A stretch of DNA of 64,000 bases from Alphaproteobacteria bacterium (lineage in GTDB: Bacteria > Pseudomonadota > Alphaproteobacteria > JAAEOK01). Position numbers and translations under genes: made by a program. The DNA is taken from NCBI GenBank assembly GCA_024244705.1, contig JAAEOK010000088.1:51345-115344 (forward strand). Reading direction: 5' to 3'. Positions 17,580 to 26,452 of the stretch are shown piece by piece. Positions within the stretch are counted from its first letter, which is position 1. Every line of letters starts with the position of its first letter. Under the pieces are notes generated by a model. The model saw only the letters and a program-made list of their open reading frames with translations. It was not told the DNA's origin and made no database searches.

Positions 17580-18077
17580 GTGAGGGCGGCTGAGTTCGTC
17601 ATGGCCGGAGCGCTCGCGCTGCTCTCCCTCTACCTGATGTACGAAAGCGCCAAGCTGCCGATCGGTTGGGAAACCGACCGCGGCCCGGGTGGCGGCGCCT
17701 TCCCGTTCTGGCTTTCGCTCGGCATTCTGATCTGTTCGATCGTCATCATCATCCGGGCGGCCAAGGGGATCACACCGGAATCGCGCTCGACCGAGCCCTA
17801 TATGGACTTTGCGCGGATCAAGCTGTTTGCCATTTCGGCCGGCTCGATCACCGCCATGGCGGCGCTGTTTCATTTCGTCGGGGTATATGTCGCCCTGCCC
17901 TTGTTTTTCATTTTCTACGTCCGCTTCGTCGGCCGCCACAGCTGGAGGACGGCACTGGCGCTGGCGATCGCGATGCCGATCGGAACGTTCATGTTCTTCG
18001 AGGTCGGGCTGAAGATTCTGCTGCCGAAGGGAATCACCGAACCGCTGTTCTATCCGCTCTATGCGTTCTTCTTCTGA
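17580..18077 (+). CDS. tctB: Tripartite tricarboxylate transporter small membrane subunit
   Basis: A 165-residue protein with four predicted helices, the normal TctB size. The family segment LYLMYESAKLPIGWETDRGPGGGAFPFWL (core GPGGGAFPFWL) follows the first helix. GTG start with GGGAGAGG just upstream. Sits between tctC and tctA, 43 bases after tctC. Confidence 0.88.
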   Translation: MRAAEFVMAGALALLSLYLMYESAKLPIGWETDRGPGGGAFPFWLSLGILICSIVIIIRAAKGITPESRSTEPYMDFARIKLFAISAGSITAMAALFHFVGVYVALPLFFIFYVRFVGRHSWRTALALAIAMPIGTFMFFEVGLKILLPKGITEPLFYPLYAFFF

Positions 18078-18171
18078 TCCCACCCGCCGGCCGCGGCCGG
18101 GACGCCGAACGGTCGTGCCATGTCACCGCGACCGGATGAAGGGATCGCTCAACCTGGGGTCCGTTTCTTAG

Positions 18172-19713
18172 ATGGAAGTCTTGGCACAACTCGGCGGCGG
18201 CTTCGCCGTCGCCTTCGGCCCGCTCAATCTGGCGCTTATGGTCCTGGGCGTCACCGTCGGCCTGCTGGTCGGGGCGATGCCCGGCCTGGGCTCGGTCAAC
18301 GGCGTCGCCATCCTGCTTCCGGTCACGTTTTTCGTCCCGCCGACCGCCGCCGTCATCTTCCTGGCCGCGATCTATTACGGCGCGATGTACGGCGGCGCGA
18401 TCAGTTCGATCATGCTCGGTATCCCCGGCGCTTCGACGGCCGTCGCCACGACTTTCGACGGACGACCCATGGCCTTGAAGGGATTGGCCGACCGGGCCCT
18501 GGTTGCCGCCGCTGTCGCGTCCTTCGTCGGCGGTACGATCTCGGTCGTGTTGTTCACGCTGTTCGCCCCGCCGCTGGCCGACTTCGCGCTCAAGTTCGGT
18601 CCGCCCGAAGAATTCGCCCTGATGATGCTGGCGTTCGCCACTTTTATCGGGTTGGGCGGCGACGACATCCCGAAAACTCTGGTGTCGATCTTCCTCGGCC
18701 TTGTTTTCAGCGCCGTCGGTCTCGACATTATCAGCGGCGATCCGCGGCTCATATTCGGCGACATACCGGGGTTCTATAAGGGCATCTCCTTCCTCGTGCT
18801 GGCGATCGGGATCTACGGCATCGGCGAGATGTTGTGGACCATGGACAGCAGCCGGGGCGACGTGCAGATCGCCCAGCACAGATTTACCATCAAGCGGCTT
18901 TGGGAGGCGATCCGGTCGCTCAGGGGCAGTCTGAAAACGATGGTCTTGAGCTCCGGCCTCGGTTACTTCGTCGGCATCCTGCCGGCGGCCGGCGCCACCC
19001 CGGGGTCGTTGATGGCCTACGGTATGACGAAGAGCATGTCCAAGCACCCGGAGAATTACGGCAAAGGCGAGATCAACGGCGTGGTCGCGCCGGAATGCGC
19101 CAACAACGCCGCCAGCACGGGCTCCATGCTGCCCATGCTGACTCTCGGCATCCCCGGCTCGCCGACCACCGCCATCCTGCTCGGGGGGATGATCATCTGG
19201 GGCCTCGAACCCGGTCCGATGCTGTTCATCGATCAGCAGGAATTCGTCTGGGGACTGATCGCCAGTCTCTATGCCGCCAATCTCTTCACCCTGATCATCA
19301 ACCTGGCCTTCATCCCGATATTTATCTGGGTGCTGAAGATGCCGTTCACGATCCTGGCGCCGATCATCTTCATGCTTTGCCTCATCGGCGGCTATGCGCC
19401 GACCCAGACGATGCACGATGTCTGGATGATCATCGGTTTCGGCGTCGGCGGCTATCTGCTGCGTAAACTCAATTATCCGATGGCGCCCGCGGTCCTGGCG
19501 ATCGTCCTCGGTCCGCTGGCGGAAAAGGCGTTTCGGCAGACGCTGATCGGCTCCCATGGCGATCCGACGATATTTTTCGTCCGGCCGCTGTCGGGCACCA
19601 TCATGGCCTTGGCGGTCTTGCTTTTCGTCTACCCGCTGATCCTCGATATGCGGCGCAAGCGGGCGCGGGCCCGCGCGGCGGCGGCGGGAAACCAGACCGA
19701 TGACGACCGCTAG
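18172..19713 (+). CDS. tctA: Tripartite tricarboxylate transporter large permease
   Basis: A 513-residue permease with about 12 hydrophobic segments. The two family repeats are seen: VGAMPGLGSVNGVAILLP near residue 35 and, in the second half, YFVGILPAAGATPGSLMAYG followed by PECANNAASTGSMLPMLTLG. It couples substrate entry to an ion gradient. Last gene of tctCBA, 165 bases before the GntR gene. Confidence 0.94.
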   Translation: MEVLAQLGGGFAVAFGPLNLALMVLGVTVGLLVGAMPGLGSVNGVAILLPVTFFVPPTAAVIFLAAIYYGAMYGGAISSIMLGIPGASTAVATTFDGRPMALKGLADRALVAAAVASFVGGTISVVLFTLFAPPLADFALKFGPPEEFALMMLAFATFIGLGGDDIPKTLVSIFLGLVFSAVGLDIISGDPRLIFGDIPGFYKGISFLVLAIGIYGIGEMLWTMDSSRGDVQIAQHRFTIKRLWEAIRSLRGSLKTMVLSSGLGYFVGILPAAGATPGSLMAYGMTKSMSKHPENYGKGEINGVVAPECANNAASTGSMLPMLTLGIPGSPTTAILLGGMIIWGLEPGPMLFIDQQEFVWGLIASLYAANLFTLIINLAFIPIFIWVLKMPFTILAPIIFMLCLIGGYAPTQTMHDVWMIIGFGVGGYLLRKLNYPMAPAVLAIVLGPLAEKAFRQTLIGSHGDPTIFFVRPLSGTIMALAVLLFVYPLILDMRRKRARARAAAAGNQTDDDR

Positions 19714-19799
19714 GATATCGACCAACCGGTCCCCGGAATGGTGCGTTGATCGGTCCGGTCGGCGCCAGGGCGATTGTGGGGTATCTGGTATTTGGAGTA

Positions 19800-19809
19800 T
19801 GGTATACCA
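19800..19809. promoter_or_regulatory. Predicted GntR/FCD operator upstream of gntR
   Basis: TGGTATACCA, identical to the core of the palindrome upstream of tctC, lies 70 bases before the gntR start. A further TGGTAT half-site occurs at 19786. Suggests autoregulation and joint control of the transporter and catabolic genes. Confidence 0.65.
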
Positions 19810-19878
19810 CAGACAATAACCACGCCCGCGGCGCCGTCATCGACGTCACGGGCAATACCAACCAAGTGTGAAACGGGC

Positions 19879-20565
19879 ATGCAAACTGCGCGACTCGATG
19901 TCCAGCCGATCGATGGCAACTTCAGCCTCAAGGACAAGATCTACGAGTCCCTGAAGATCGCCATCACGTCGATGAACATCTACGATCCGGAGGCCGAGCT
20001 GCGCCTCGACGAACGGGAATTATCGGAGCGGCTGACCATCAGCCGCACGCCGATCCGCGAAGCGCTGGCGCGCCTCGAGCAGGAAGGCTTGGTGCGCATC
20101 GTGCCGCGACGCGGCGTCTACATCGTGCGCAAGACCAAGGCCGAGATTCTCGAAATGATTACCGTCTGGGCCGCGCTCGAAAGCATGGCGGCGCGGCTTA
20201 TTACGAAGAATGCCTCGGATGCCGATATCCGCTCGCTACGCGACATGTTCGCCACTTTCGAGAACGATCATATCCAGGCCCACATCGACGAATACTCAGA
20301 AACCAATATCGAGTTTCACCAGGCGATTCTCAATCTGAGCGACTGCCAGCTGCTGAAGGACATCGCGGCCGGGCTGTTCATCCATATGCGGGCGATCCGG
20401 GCGCGGACGATCTCGGAAGACAATCGGGCCAATCGTTCGATCATCGATCACATGAACATCATCGAAGCGCTCGAAAGCCGCGATACGGAGCTCGCCGCGC
20501 GGCTGGTTCGCGAGCACACGCTCAACCTGCTGGCCCATGTCGAAAGGAATATCGAGCTCGACTAA
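19879..20565 (+). CDS. GntR-family regulator with FCD ligand-binding domain
   Basis: A 228-residue regulator of the FadR subfamily. Residues about 15-85 are a winged helix (LSERLTISRTPIREALARLE, then GLVRIVPRRGVYIV). The C-terminal all-helical FCD domain shows the metal/ligand-binding histidine pattern (IEFHQAIL, IIDHMNIIEAL, REHTLNLLAHVE). ATG at 19879 is preferred; 35 codons upstream in frame run through the likely operator. It lies between tctCBA and the one-carbon enzyme genes, and matching palindromes precede it and tctC, so it likely represses both until a carboxylate binds. Confidence 0.9.
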   Translation: MQTARLDVQPIDGNFSLKDKIYESLKIAITSMNIYDPEAELRLDERELSERLTISRTPIREALARLEQEGLVRIVPRRGVYIVRKTKAEILEMITVWAALESMAARLITKNASDADIRSLRDMFATFENDHIQAHIDEYSETNIEFHQAILNLSDCQLLKDIAAGLFIHMRAIRARTISEDNRANRSIIDHMNIIEALESRDTELAARLVREHTLNLLAHVERNIELD

Positions 20566-20608
20566 CGAACGCCGTGCATCGGTTTCGAGCAATCAAGGAG
20601 GATTTATC

Positions 20609-22333
20609 ATGTCAGTGACAGCCGTCGATACGCTGGCGAAGAAAAGCGCCGACGAGAGCATCATTTCCGGCGGACACCTCGTCGCCAAGGCCCTCAAGAA
20701 CGAGGGCGTGGATACGATCTTTACGCTGTGCGGCGGGCATATCATCGACATCTACGATGGCTGCGTCGACGAGGACATCCGTATTATCGACGTTCGCCAC
20801 GAACAGGTGGCGGCCCATGCCGCCGACGGCTATGCGCGACAAACCGGCAAGTTGGGCTGCGTGGTGACGACGGCGGGACCCGGATGCACCAACGCGATCA
20901 CAGGCATCGCCAACGCCTTTCGTGCCGAAAGCCCGGTGCTGCATATCGGCGGCCAAGGCGCGCTGACCCAGCACAAGATGGGCTCGCTTCAGGACCTTCC
21001 CCACGTCGATATCATGTCACCGATCACGAAATTCGCGGCGACGGTGCCGAGCACCGAGCGCGCCGCGGACATGGTGTCGATGGCGGCGCGGGAATGCTTC
21101 AACGGCGCTCCGGGGCCGTCCTACCTTGAAATCCCGCGCGATGTCCTCGATCGCGAGATCGACATCGCCAATGCGCGCATTCCGGCGCCGGGTCACTATC
21201 GTGCGTCGACCAAATCGATCGGCGACCCCAACGATGTCGAGATGCTCGCCGACATACTGGTCGCGTCGAAGCGTCCGTGCATCCTGCTTGGCACCCAGGT
21301 ACAGACCTGCGGCGGAACCGACGCGGCAATCGAGCTGGTCCGCACGCTCAACATTCCGGCTTATATGAACGGCGCGGCGCGTGGCACCCTGCCGCCGGGC
21401 GATCCTCATTATTTCAATCGCACCCGCCGCACTGCTTTCGACAAGGCCGACGTTATCGTCATCGTCGGCACCCCGTTCGATTTCCGCATGGGGTACGGCC
21501 GTCGTTTGCGCGAGGACGCGACGGTCGTTCAGATCGATATGGACTACCGCACCGTCGGCAAGAACCGGGATATCTCTCTCGGCTTGGTCGGCGATCCGGG
21601 TGCCATTCTCGCCGCGGTCACCCAGGCGGCCACGGGACGCATCTCGACCGGTGCCGACAATCGGACCGGGTGGATGGACGAGTTGCGCGCCGAAGAGGCG
21701 GTGCGCACCGAAAAGCTGATGCCCCTGTTCCTTTCCGACAGCTCGCCGATCCACCCCTACCGCGTGGCCTGGGAGATCAACGAGTTCCTGACCGACAACA
21801 CGGTCTACATCGGCGACGGCGGCGACGTCGTCACCATCAGCGCGCAGGCCGTGCAACCGCGGCGGCCCGGACACTGGATGGATCCCGGTCCGCTCGGCAC
21901 GCTCGGCGTCGGCACGTCCTTCGCGATGGCGACCAAACTCGCCCACCCGTCGAAGGAGGTCATGTGCTACTATGGCGATGGTTCATTCGGTATGACCGCC
22001 TTCGACATGGAAACCGCCAACCGGTTCCATGCACCCTATATCGCGGTCATCGGCAACAATTCGGCGATGAACCAGATCCGCTACGGCCAGATATCGAAAT
22101 ACGGCGAGCAGCGGGGCAGTGTCGGCAATCTCCTCGGCGACGTCCCCTTCGGCACCTTCGCTGAAATGCTCGGTGGCCATGGCGAGGAAGTCCGCGACCC
22201 GGCCGAAATCGCCCCCGCCTTGCTGCGTGCCCGCGAGGCCGTTCAATCGAGCGGCAAATCGGCGGTCGTCAATATTTGGGTCGACCCCAAGGAATACGCA
22301 CCGGGGACCAAAGCTCAAACGATGTACAAGTAG
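20609..22333 (+). CDS. Thiamine-diphosphate enzyme, oxalyl-CoA decarboxylase / 2-hydroxyacyl-CoA lyase-like
   Basis: A 574-residue three-domain ThDP enzyme. The N-terminal Pyr domain has the cofactor-activating Glu65 (VRHEQVAAHAADGYAR), the middle domain is TPP_enzyme_M, and the C-terminal PP domain has the ThDP/Mg motif GDG (456-458) to NN (483-484). ATG at 20609 follows AAGGAGGA. The formyl-CoA-transferase-like gene next door suggests an oxalyl-CoA-decarboxylase-type role (oxalyl-CoA to formyl-CoA and CO2). However, the catalytic Tyr-Glu pair of Oxalobacter decarboxylase (120-121) aligns by eye with Leu127-Gln128, closer to 2-hydroxyacyl-CoA lyases. The C-terminal CoA-side loop also differs. 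The reaction is therefore uncertain: decarboxylase, lyase or acetolactate-synthase-like. Confidence 0.82.
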   Translation: MSVTAVDTLAKKSADESIISGGHLVAKALKNEGVDTIFTLCGGHIIDIYDGCVDEDIRIIDVRHEQVAAHAADGYARQTGKLGCVVTTAGPGCTNAITGIANAFRAESPVLHIGGQGALTQHKMGSLQDLPHVDIMSPITKFAATVPSTERAADMVSMAARECFNGAPGPSYLEIPRDVLDREIDIANARIPAPGHYRASTKSIGDPNDVEMLADILVASKRPCILLGTQVQTCGGTDAAIELVRTLNIPAYMNGAARGTLPPGDPHYFNRTRRTAFDKADVIVIVGTPFDFRMGYGRRLREDATVVQIDMDYRTVGKNRDISLGLVGDPGAILAAVTQAATGRISTGADNRTGWMDELRAEEAVRTEKLMPLFLSDSSPIHPYRVAWEINEFLTDNTVYIGDGGDVVTISAQAVQPRRPGHWMDPGPLGTLGVGTSFAMATKLAHPSKEVMCYYGDGSFGMTAFDMETANRFHAPYIAVIGNNSAMNQIRYGQISKYGEQRGSVGNLLGDVPFGTFAEMLGGHGEEVRDPAEIAPALLRAREAVQSSGKSAVVNIWVDPKEYAPGTKAQTMYK

Positions 22334-22396
22334 CCCGTCCCGGCGGCGGGAATTCCCGAACACCTGGAAACAAACCCATTCGAAGAAGAGGGGGAA

Positions 22397-23644
22397 ATGG
22401 CAAAAGCGCTAGACGGCGTACGCATTCTGGACATGACACACGTACAATCGGGGCCCACTTGCACCCAGCTCTTGGCCTGGTTCGGCGCCGATGTCATCAA
22501 AGTCGAGCGAACGGGCACCGGCGATGCGACACGTGGCCAACTGCGTGACATTCCCGATGTCGACAGCCTCTATTTCACGATGCTGAACAGCAACAAGCGC
22601 AGCGTCACGCTCAACACCAAGAGCGACAAGGGCAAAGAAGTCTTCACCAAGCTGATCAAAGCCTGCGACGTCATGGTCGAAAATTTCGCCCCCGGCGCGC
22701 TCGACCGCATGGGTTTTACCTGGGAACGCATCCAGGAAATCAACCCGCGCATGATTTACGCATCGGTCAAGGGTTTCGGACCGGGACCCTATCAGGATTG
22801 CAAGGTCTACGAAAACGTTGCCCAGTGCACCGGCGGTTCGGCCTCGACAACCGGCGAGGTCGACAGCGTTCCGCTCGTCACCGGAGCGCAGATCGGCGAT
22901 TCGGGAACCGGCCTCAACCTTGCCCTCGGCATCGTCACGGCACTGTTTCAGCGCGAGCGGTCGGGGCGCGGCCAACGTGTCACCTGCGCCATGCAGGACG
23001 GCGTGCTCAACCTGTGCCGCGTCAAGCTGCGCGATCAACAACGGCTGTCGCATGGCCCGCTGACCGAGTACCCACAATATCCCAACGGCACCTTTGGCGA
23101 CGCCGTACCGCGTGCCGGCAACGCCTCGGGCGGCGGCCAGCCGGGCTGGATCGTCAAATGCAAGGGCTGGGAGACCGACCCCGACGCCTACATCTACGTC
23201 ATCACCCAGGCCGCCGCGTTTCCCGCTTTTGCCAAGGTCATCGGCCACGAGGACTGGCTCGAGGACACGGAATGGAACACCCCCGAGGCGCGCCTGCCAA
23301 AGCTCGATGAGGTGTTCGCCGAGATCGAAAAATGGACCATGACCAAGGACAAATTCGAGATCATGGACATCCTCAATCCGCTCAATGTACCGTGCGGCCC
23401 GATCCTGAGCATGAAAGAGCTGGCGGTGGAACCGTCGCTGCGCGAAACCGGAACCATCGTCGAGGTCGATCACCCGACTCGCGGCAAGTACTTGACCGTC
23501 GGCAATCCCATAAAGCTGTCGGACTCGCCGAGCGAGGTCGACCGATCTCCCCTGTTGGGCGAACACACGGATGAAATCCTTGCCGAGGTTGTCGGCATGA
23601 CCGCCGAGGAAATCGAAGCGGCAAGAGCCGACGGCACGGTCTGA
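22397..23644 (+). CDS. frc: Formyl-CoA:oxalate CoA-transferase-like protein (CaiB/BaiF family III)
   Basis: A 415-residue class III CoA-transferase. It follows the Oxalobacter Frc sequence closely from [16 protein letters not shown] onward, including [19 protein letters not shown] and VKCKGWET. The catalytic Asp is Asp168 (AQIGDSGTG), equivalent to Asp169. Two active-site differences stand out: Gln48 in place of Trp48, and SGGGQ (244-248) in place of the GGGGQ loop. It would move CoA between formyl-CoA and oxalate, or a related acid. AGGGGGAA precedes the ATG. Downstream of the ThDP enzyme and upstream of the formyl-folate genes. Confidence 0.85.
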   Translation: MAKALDGVRILDMTHVQSGPTCTQLLAWFGADVIKVERTGTGDATRGQLRDIPDVDSLYFTMLNSNKRSVTLNTKSDKGKEVFTKLIKACDVMVENFAPGALDRMGFTWERIQEINPRMIYASVKGFGPGPYQDCKVYENVAQCTGGSASTTGEVDSVPLVTGAQIGDSGTGLNLALGIVTALFQRERSGRGQRVTCAMQDGVLNLCRVKLRDQQRLSHGPLTEYPQYPNGTFGDAVPRAGNASGGGQPGWIVKCKGWETDPDAYIYVITQAAAFPAFAKVIGHEDWLEDTEWNTPEARLPKLDEVFAEIEKWTMTKDKFEIMDILNPLNVPCGPILSMKELAVEPSLRETGTIVEVDHPTRGKYLTVGNPIKLSDSPSEVDRSPLLGEHTDEILAEVVGMTAEEIEAARADGTV

Positions 23645-23717
23645 CGACACCTTGAGGACGAAACACGAATGAACCGGGCGCCGCCGCGGCGGTTAAGGGC
23701 CCTAGAGGGAGGACACA

Positions 23718-24632
23718 ATGCGCATTGTGGTGCACGGACAGCAGGCCTTCGGCAAGGCGGTGCTCGAGGCTTTGATCGAACGCGGTGAGGATATCGTAGG
23801 CGTCTATTGCGCGCCCGATCGTGACGGGCGCCCGGTCGACCCGCTCAAGGAATTCGCGGAAACAAAGGGTTTCGAGGTTCGCCAGCCGGAATCGTGGAAA
23901 GACCCGGCGGTATGGGAAGCGCTCGCCGAGCTCAAGCCCGATCTCGGTGTGATGGCCTACGTGACCCTTTTCGTACCGCAACGGCCTCTCGATATCCCGA
24001 GCCATGGCACGATCCAGTATCACCCCTCACTGCTGCCGTTGCATCGCGGGCCGAGCTCGATCAACTGGCCGATCATCATGGGCGAAACCAAGACCGGGCT
24101 TTCGATCTTCTGGCCCGACGAGGGCCTCGACGAGGGGCCGATCCTGCTTCAGAAGGAGGTCGAGATCGAGCCCGATGCGACGCTCGGCAGCATCTATTTC
24201 AACAAACTGTTCCCGCTCGGCGTCGAGGCCATGCTCGAGGCGGTCGATTTGGTGCGCGAGGGTAAGGCGCCCAAGATCGATCAAGACCACCGCCAGGCGA
24301 CCTACGAGAGCTGGTGCCGCAAGGCCGACGCGGAGATCGACTGGTCCAAGCCTGCCGCCACGGTGCATAATTTGATCCGCGGCTGCGACCCGCAACCGGG
24401 GGCCTGGACCACGCGCGACGGCAAGCAGCTGCAGGTTTTCGACGCCACCCGCGAGGACGGCGACGGCGCAAGTCCCGGCCAAGTCACCGCGATCGATGGC
24501 GATTCGATCACCATCGCGGCCGCAGGAGGTCGCATCACCGTCAAACGCGTTCGCCCCGAGGGCAGCGGAAAAATCGCAGCCGGCGAATATGCGGGCCAAT
24601 CGGGTCTTTCCGTTGGCGACACCTTGGGATAG
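23718..24632 (+). CDS. Formyltransferase-family protein resembling the hydrolase domain of 10-formyl-THF dehydrogenase
   Basis: A 304-residue stand-alone protein with a formyl_trans_N domain (1-200) and a formyl_trans_C domain (205-300). The core YHPSLLPLHRGPSSINW and FWPDEGLDEGPILLQKE match the ALDH1L1 N-terminal domain better than methionyl-tRNA formyltransferase. Catalytic His102 and Asp138 are 36 apart, as are His106 and Asp142 in ALDH1L1; the Asn of classic formyltransferases is replaced by Gln100. GAGGGAGGA precedes the ATG. In this operon it may hydrolyse 10-formyl-THF to THF and formate, or move formyl between folate and another carrier such as CoA. The aldehyde dehydrogenase part of ALDH1L1 is absent. 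Confidence 0.83.
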   Translation: MRIVVHGQQAFGKAVLEALIERGEDIVGVYCAPDRDGRPVDPLKEFAETKGFEVRQPESWKDPAVWEALAELKPDLGVMAYVTLFVPQRPLDIPSHGTIQYHPSLLPLHRGPSSINWPIIMGETKTGLSIFWPDEGLDEGPILLQKEVEIEPDATLGSIYFNKLFPLGVEAMLEAVDLVREGKAPKIDQDHRQATYESWCRKADAEIDWSKPAATVHNLIRGCDPQPGAWTTRDGKQLQVFDATREDGDGASPGQVTAIDGDSITIAAAGGRITVKRVRPEGSGKIAAGEYAGQSGLSVGDTLG

Positions 24633-24723
24633 GACGCCGCCTTCCGCCCCGCAAACTGAACCCGCATACCGGGAAGCGATTGCCCCCGGTCGAGGAAACA
24701 ACTGACAGAAGCGAGATAAATCG

Positions 24724-26406
24724 ATGCCCGATTCAAGCCCTAAGAGCGATATCGAGATTGCCCGCGCCGCGACCATGCAACGGGTCGATAAGGTCGGCGA
24801 AAAGCTGGACATCCCGTCCGATGCCTTGCTGCATTACGGCCCATTCAAGGCCAAGGTCTCGATGGACTACATCGAGTCGCTGGCTGACCGGCCCAACGGC
24901 AAGCTGATCCTGACCACCGCGATCACGCCGACTCCGGCCGGCGAGGGCAAGACGACCACAACGGTTGGGCTCGGCGACGGCCTCAATCGCATCGGCAAGA
25001 ATGCGATGATCTGCCTTCGCGAACCCTCGCTCGGGCCGTGCTTCGGGATGAAGGGGGGCGCAGCCGGCGGCGGCTATGCCCAGGTCGTGCCGATGGAAGA
25101 CATCAACCTTCATTTCACCGGCGACTTCCACGCCATCGGCATCGCCCACAATTTGCTTTCGGCGCTGATCGACAACCACATTTATTGGGGCCTCGACCCG
25201 GCGATCGATTCCCGCCGGGTGACGTGGAAGCGGGTCGTCGACATGAACGACCGGGCGCTGCGCGTGATCACCAATTCGCTCGGCGGAGTCGCCAACGGCT
25301 TCCCGCGTGAGGACGGCTTCGACATTGTTGTCGCTTCCGAAATCATGGCCATCTTCTGTCTCGCCGAGAACTTGCAGGACTTGACGGAGCGGCTGGGCCG
25401 CATCGTCATCGGTCAGAACCGCGAGCGCGCGCCGATACATGCCGCCGACGTCAAGGGCCCCGGTCCGATGTCGGTGCTGCTGAAGGAAGCCGTCGCGCCC
25501 AATCTGGTGCAGACGCTGGAGAACAATCCGGCCTTCGTTCATGGCGGCCCGTTCGCCAATATCGCCCACGGCTGCAACACCGTGATCGCGACCAAGACCG
25601 CGCTGAAGCTCTGCGATTACGTGGTCACCGAGGCCGGTTTCGGCGCCGACCTTGGGGCCGAGAAGTTCTTCGACATCAAATGCCGCCTGTCCGGCCTGCA
25701 TCCCGACACGGCGGTGATCGTCGCCACCGTGCGGGCGCTCAAGATGCACGGCGGTGTCGCCAAGGCCGATCTCGGCACCGAAAACGTCGAAGCGGTCAAG
25801 GCCGGCTGCACCAATATGGCGCGCCACATCAGAAACGTGAAAGGCTTCGGCGTGCCGGTGACGGTGTCGATCAACCGTTTCATCACCGACAGCGACGCCG
25901 AGCTGGAAGCGGTGAAGGCCGCGGCGGAGGCCGAAGGCGTCAAGGCCTTCATCGCCACCCATTGGGCCGATGGCGGCGCCGGCACCGAGGATCTCGCCCG
26001 CCATGTGGTCGAATTGGCGGACAGCGGCGAGGCCGATTTCAAGCCCCTCTATCCCGACGACATGCCGCTCCGCAACAAGGTCGAAACCGTGGCCAAGGAA
26101 ATCTACGGCGCCGACGGCATCACCTGCGATGGCGCCATCGAGAAGCAGTTCCAGGACCTGCAAAAGGACTACGGGCATTTCCCGGTGTGTATGGCGAAAA
26201 CCCAATACAGCTTTTCGACCGATCCGGACATGAAGGGCGCCCCCTCGGGTTTCGAGATTCCGATCCGCGAGTTGCGGTTGTCGAACGGCGCCGGATTCAT
26301 CGTCGCGGTCACCGGTGCCATCATGACCATGCCCGGCCTGCCGCGGATACCGTCGGCCAACAACATTTACCTCAACGACGAAGGCCAGATCGAAGGGCTG
26401 TTCTGA
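24724..26406 (+). CDS. fhs: Formate-tetrahydrofolate ligase
   Basis: A 560-residue enzyme that makes 10-formyl-THF from formate, THF and ATP; length is normal for bacterial Fhs. P-loop [17 protein letters not shown] lies at about residues 70-86. Family blocks include [38 protein letters not shown] and [19 protein letters not shown]. It closes the operon with the ThDP enzyme, Frc and the formyltransferase and would capture formate released from formyl-CoA into the folate pool. Confidence 0.96.
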   Translation: MPDSSPKSDIEIARAATMQRVDKVGEKLDIPSDALLHYGPFKAKVSMDYIESLADRPNGKLILTTAITPTPAGEGKTTTTVGLGDGLNRIGKNAMICLREPSLGPCFGMKGGAAGGGYAQVVPMEDINLHFTGDFHAIGIAHNLLSALIDNHIYWGLDPAIDSRRVTWKRVVDMNDRALRVITNSLGGVANGFPREDGFDIVVASEIMAIFCLAENLQDLTERLGRIVIGQNRERAPIHAADVKGPGPMSVLLKEAVAPNLVQTLENNPAFVHGGPFANIAHGCNTVIATKTALKLCDYVVTEAGFGADLGAEKFFDIKCRLSGLHPDTAVIVATVRALKMHGGVAKADLGTENVEAVKAGCTNMARHIRNVKGFGVPVTVSINRFITDSDAELEAVKAAAEAEGVKAFIATHWADGGAGTEDLARHVVELADSGEADFKPLYPDDMPLRNKVETVAKEIYGADGITCDGAIEKQFQDLQKDYGHFPVCMAKTQYSFSTDPDMKGAPSGFEIPIRELRLSNGAGFIVAVTGAIMTMPGLPRIPSANNIYLNDEGQIEGLF

Positions 26407-26452
26407 GGCCTGGAGCGCTCTCGACTGGTCGATTCCGCCTATGGCGTGGAGT

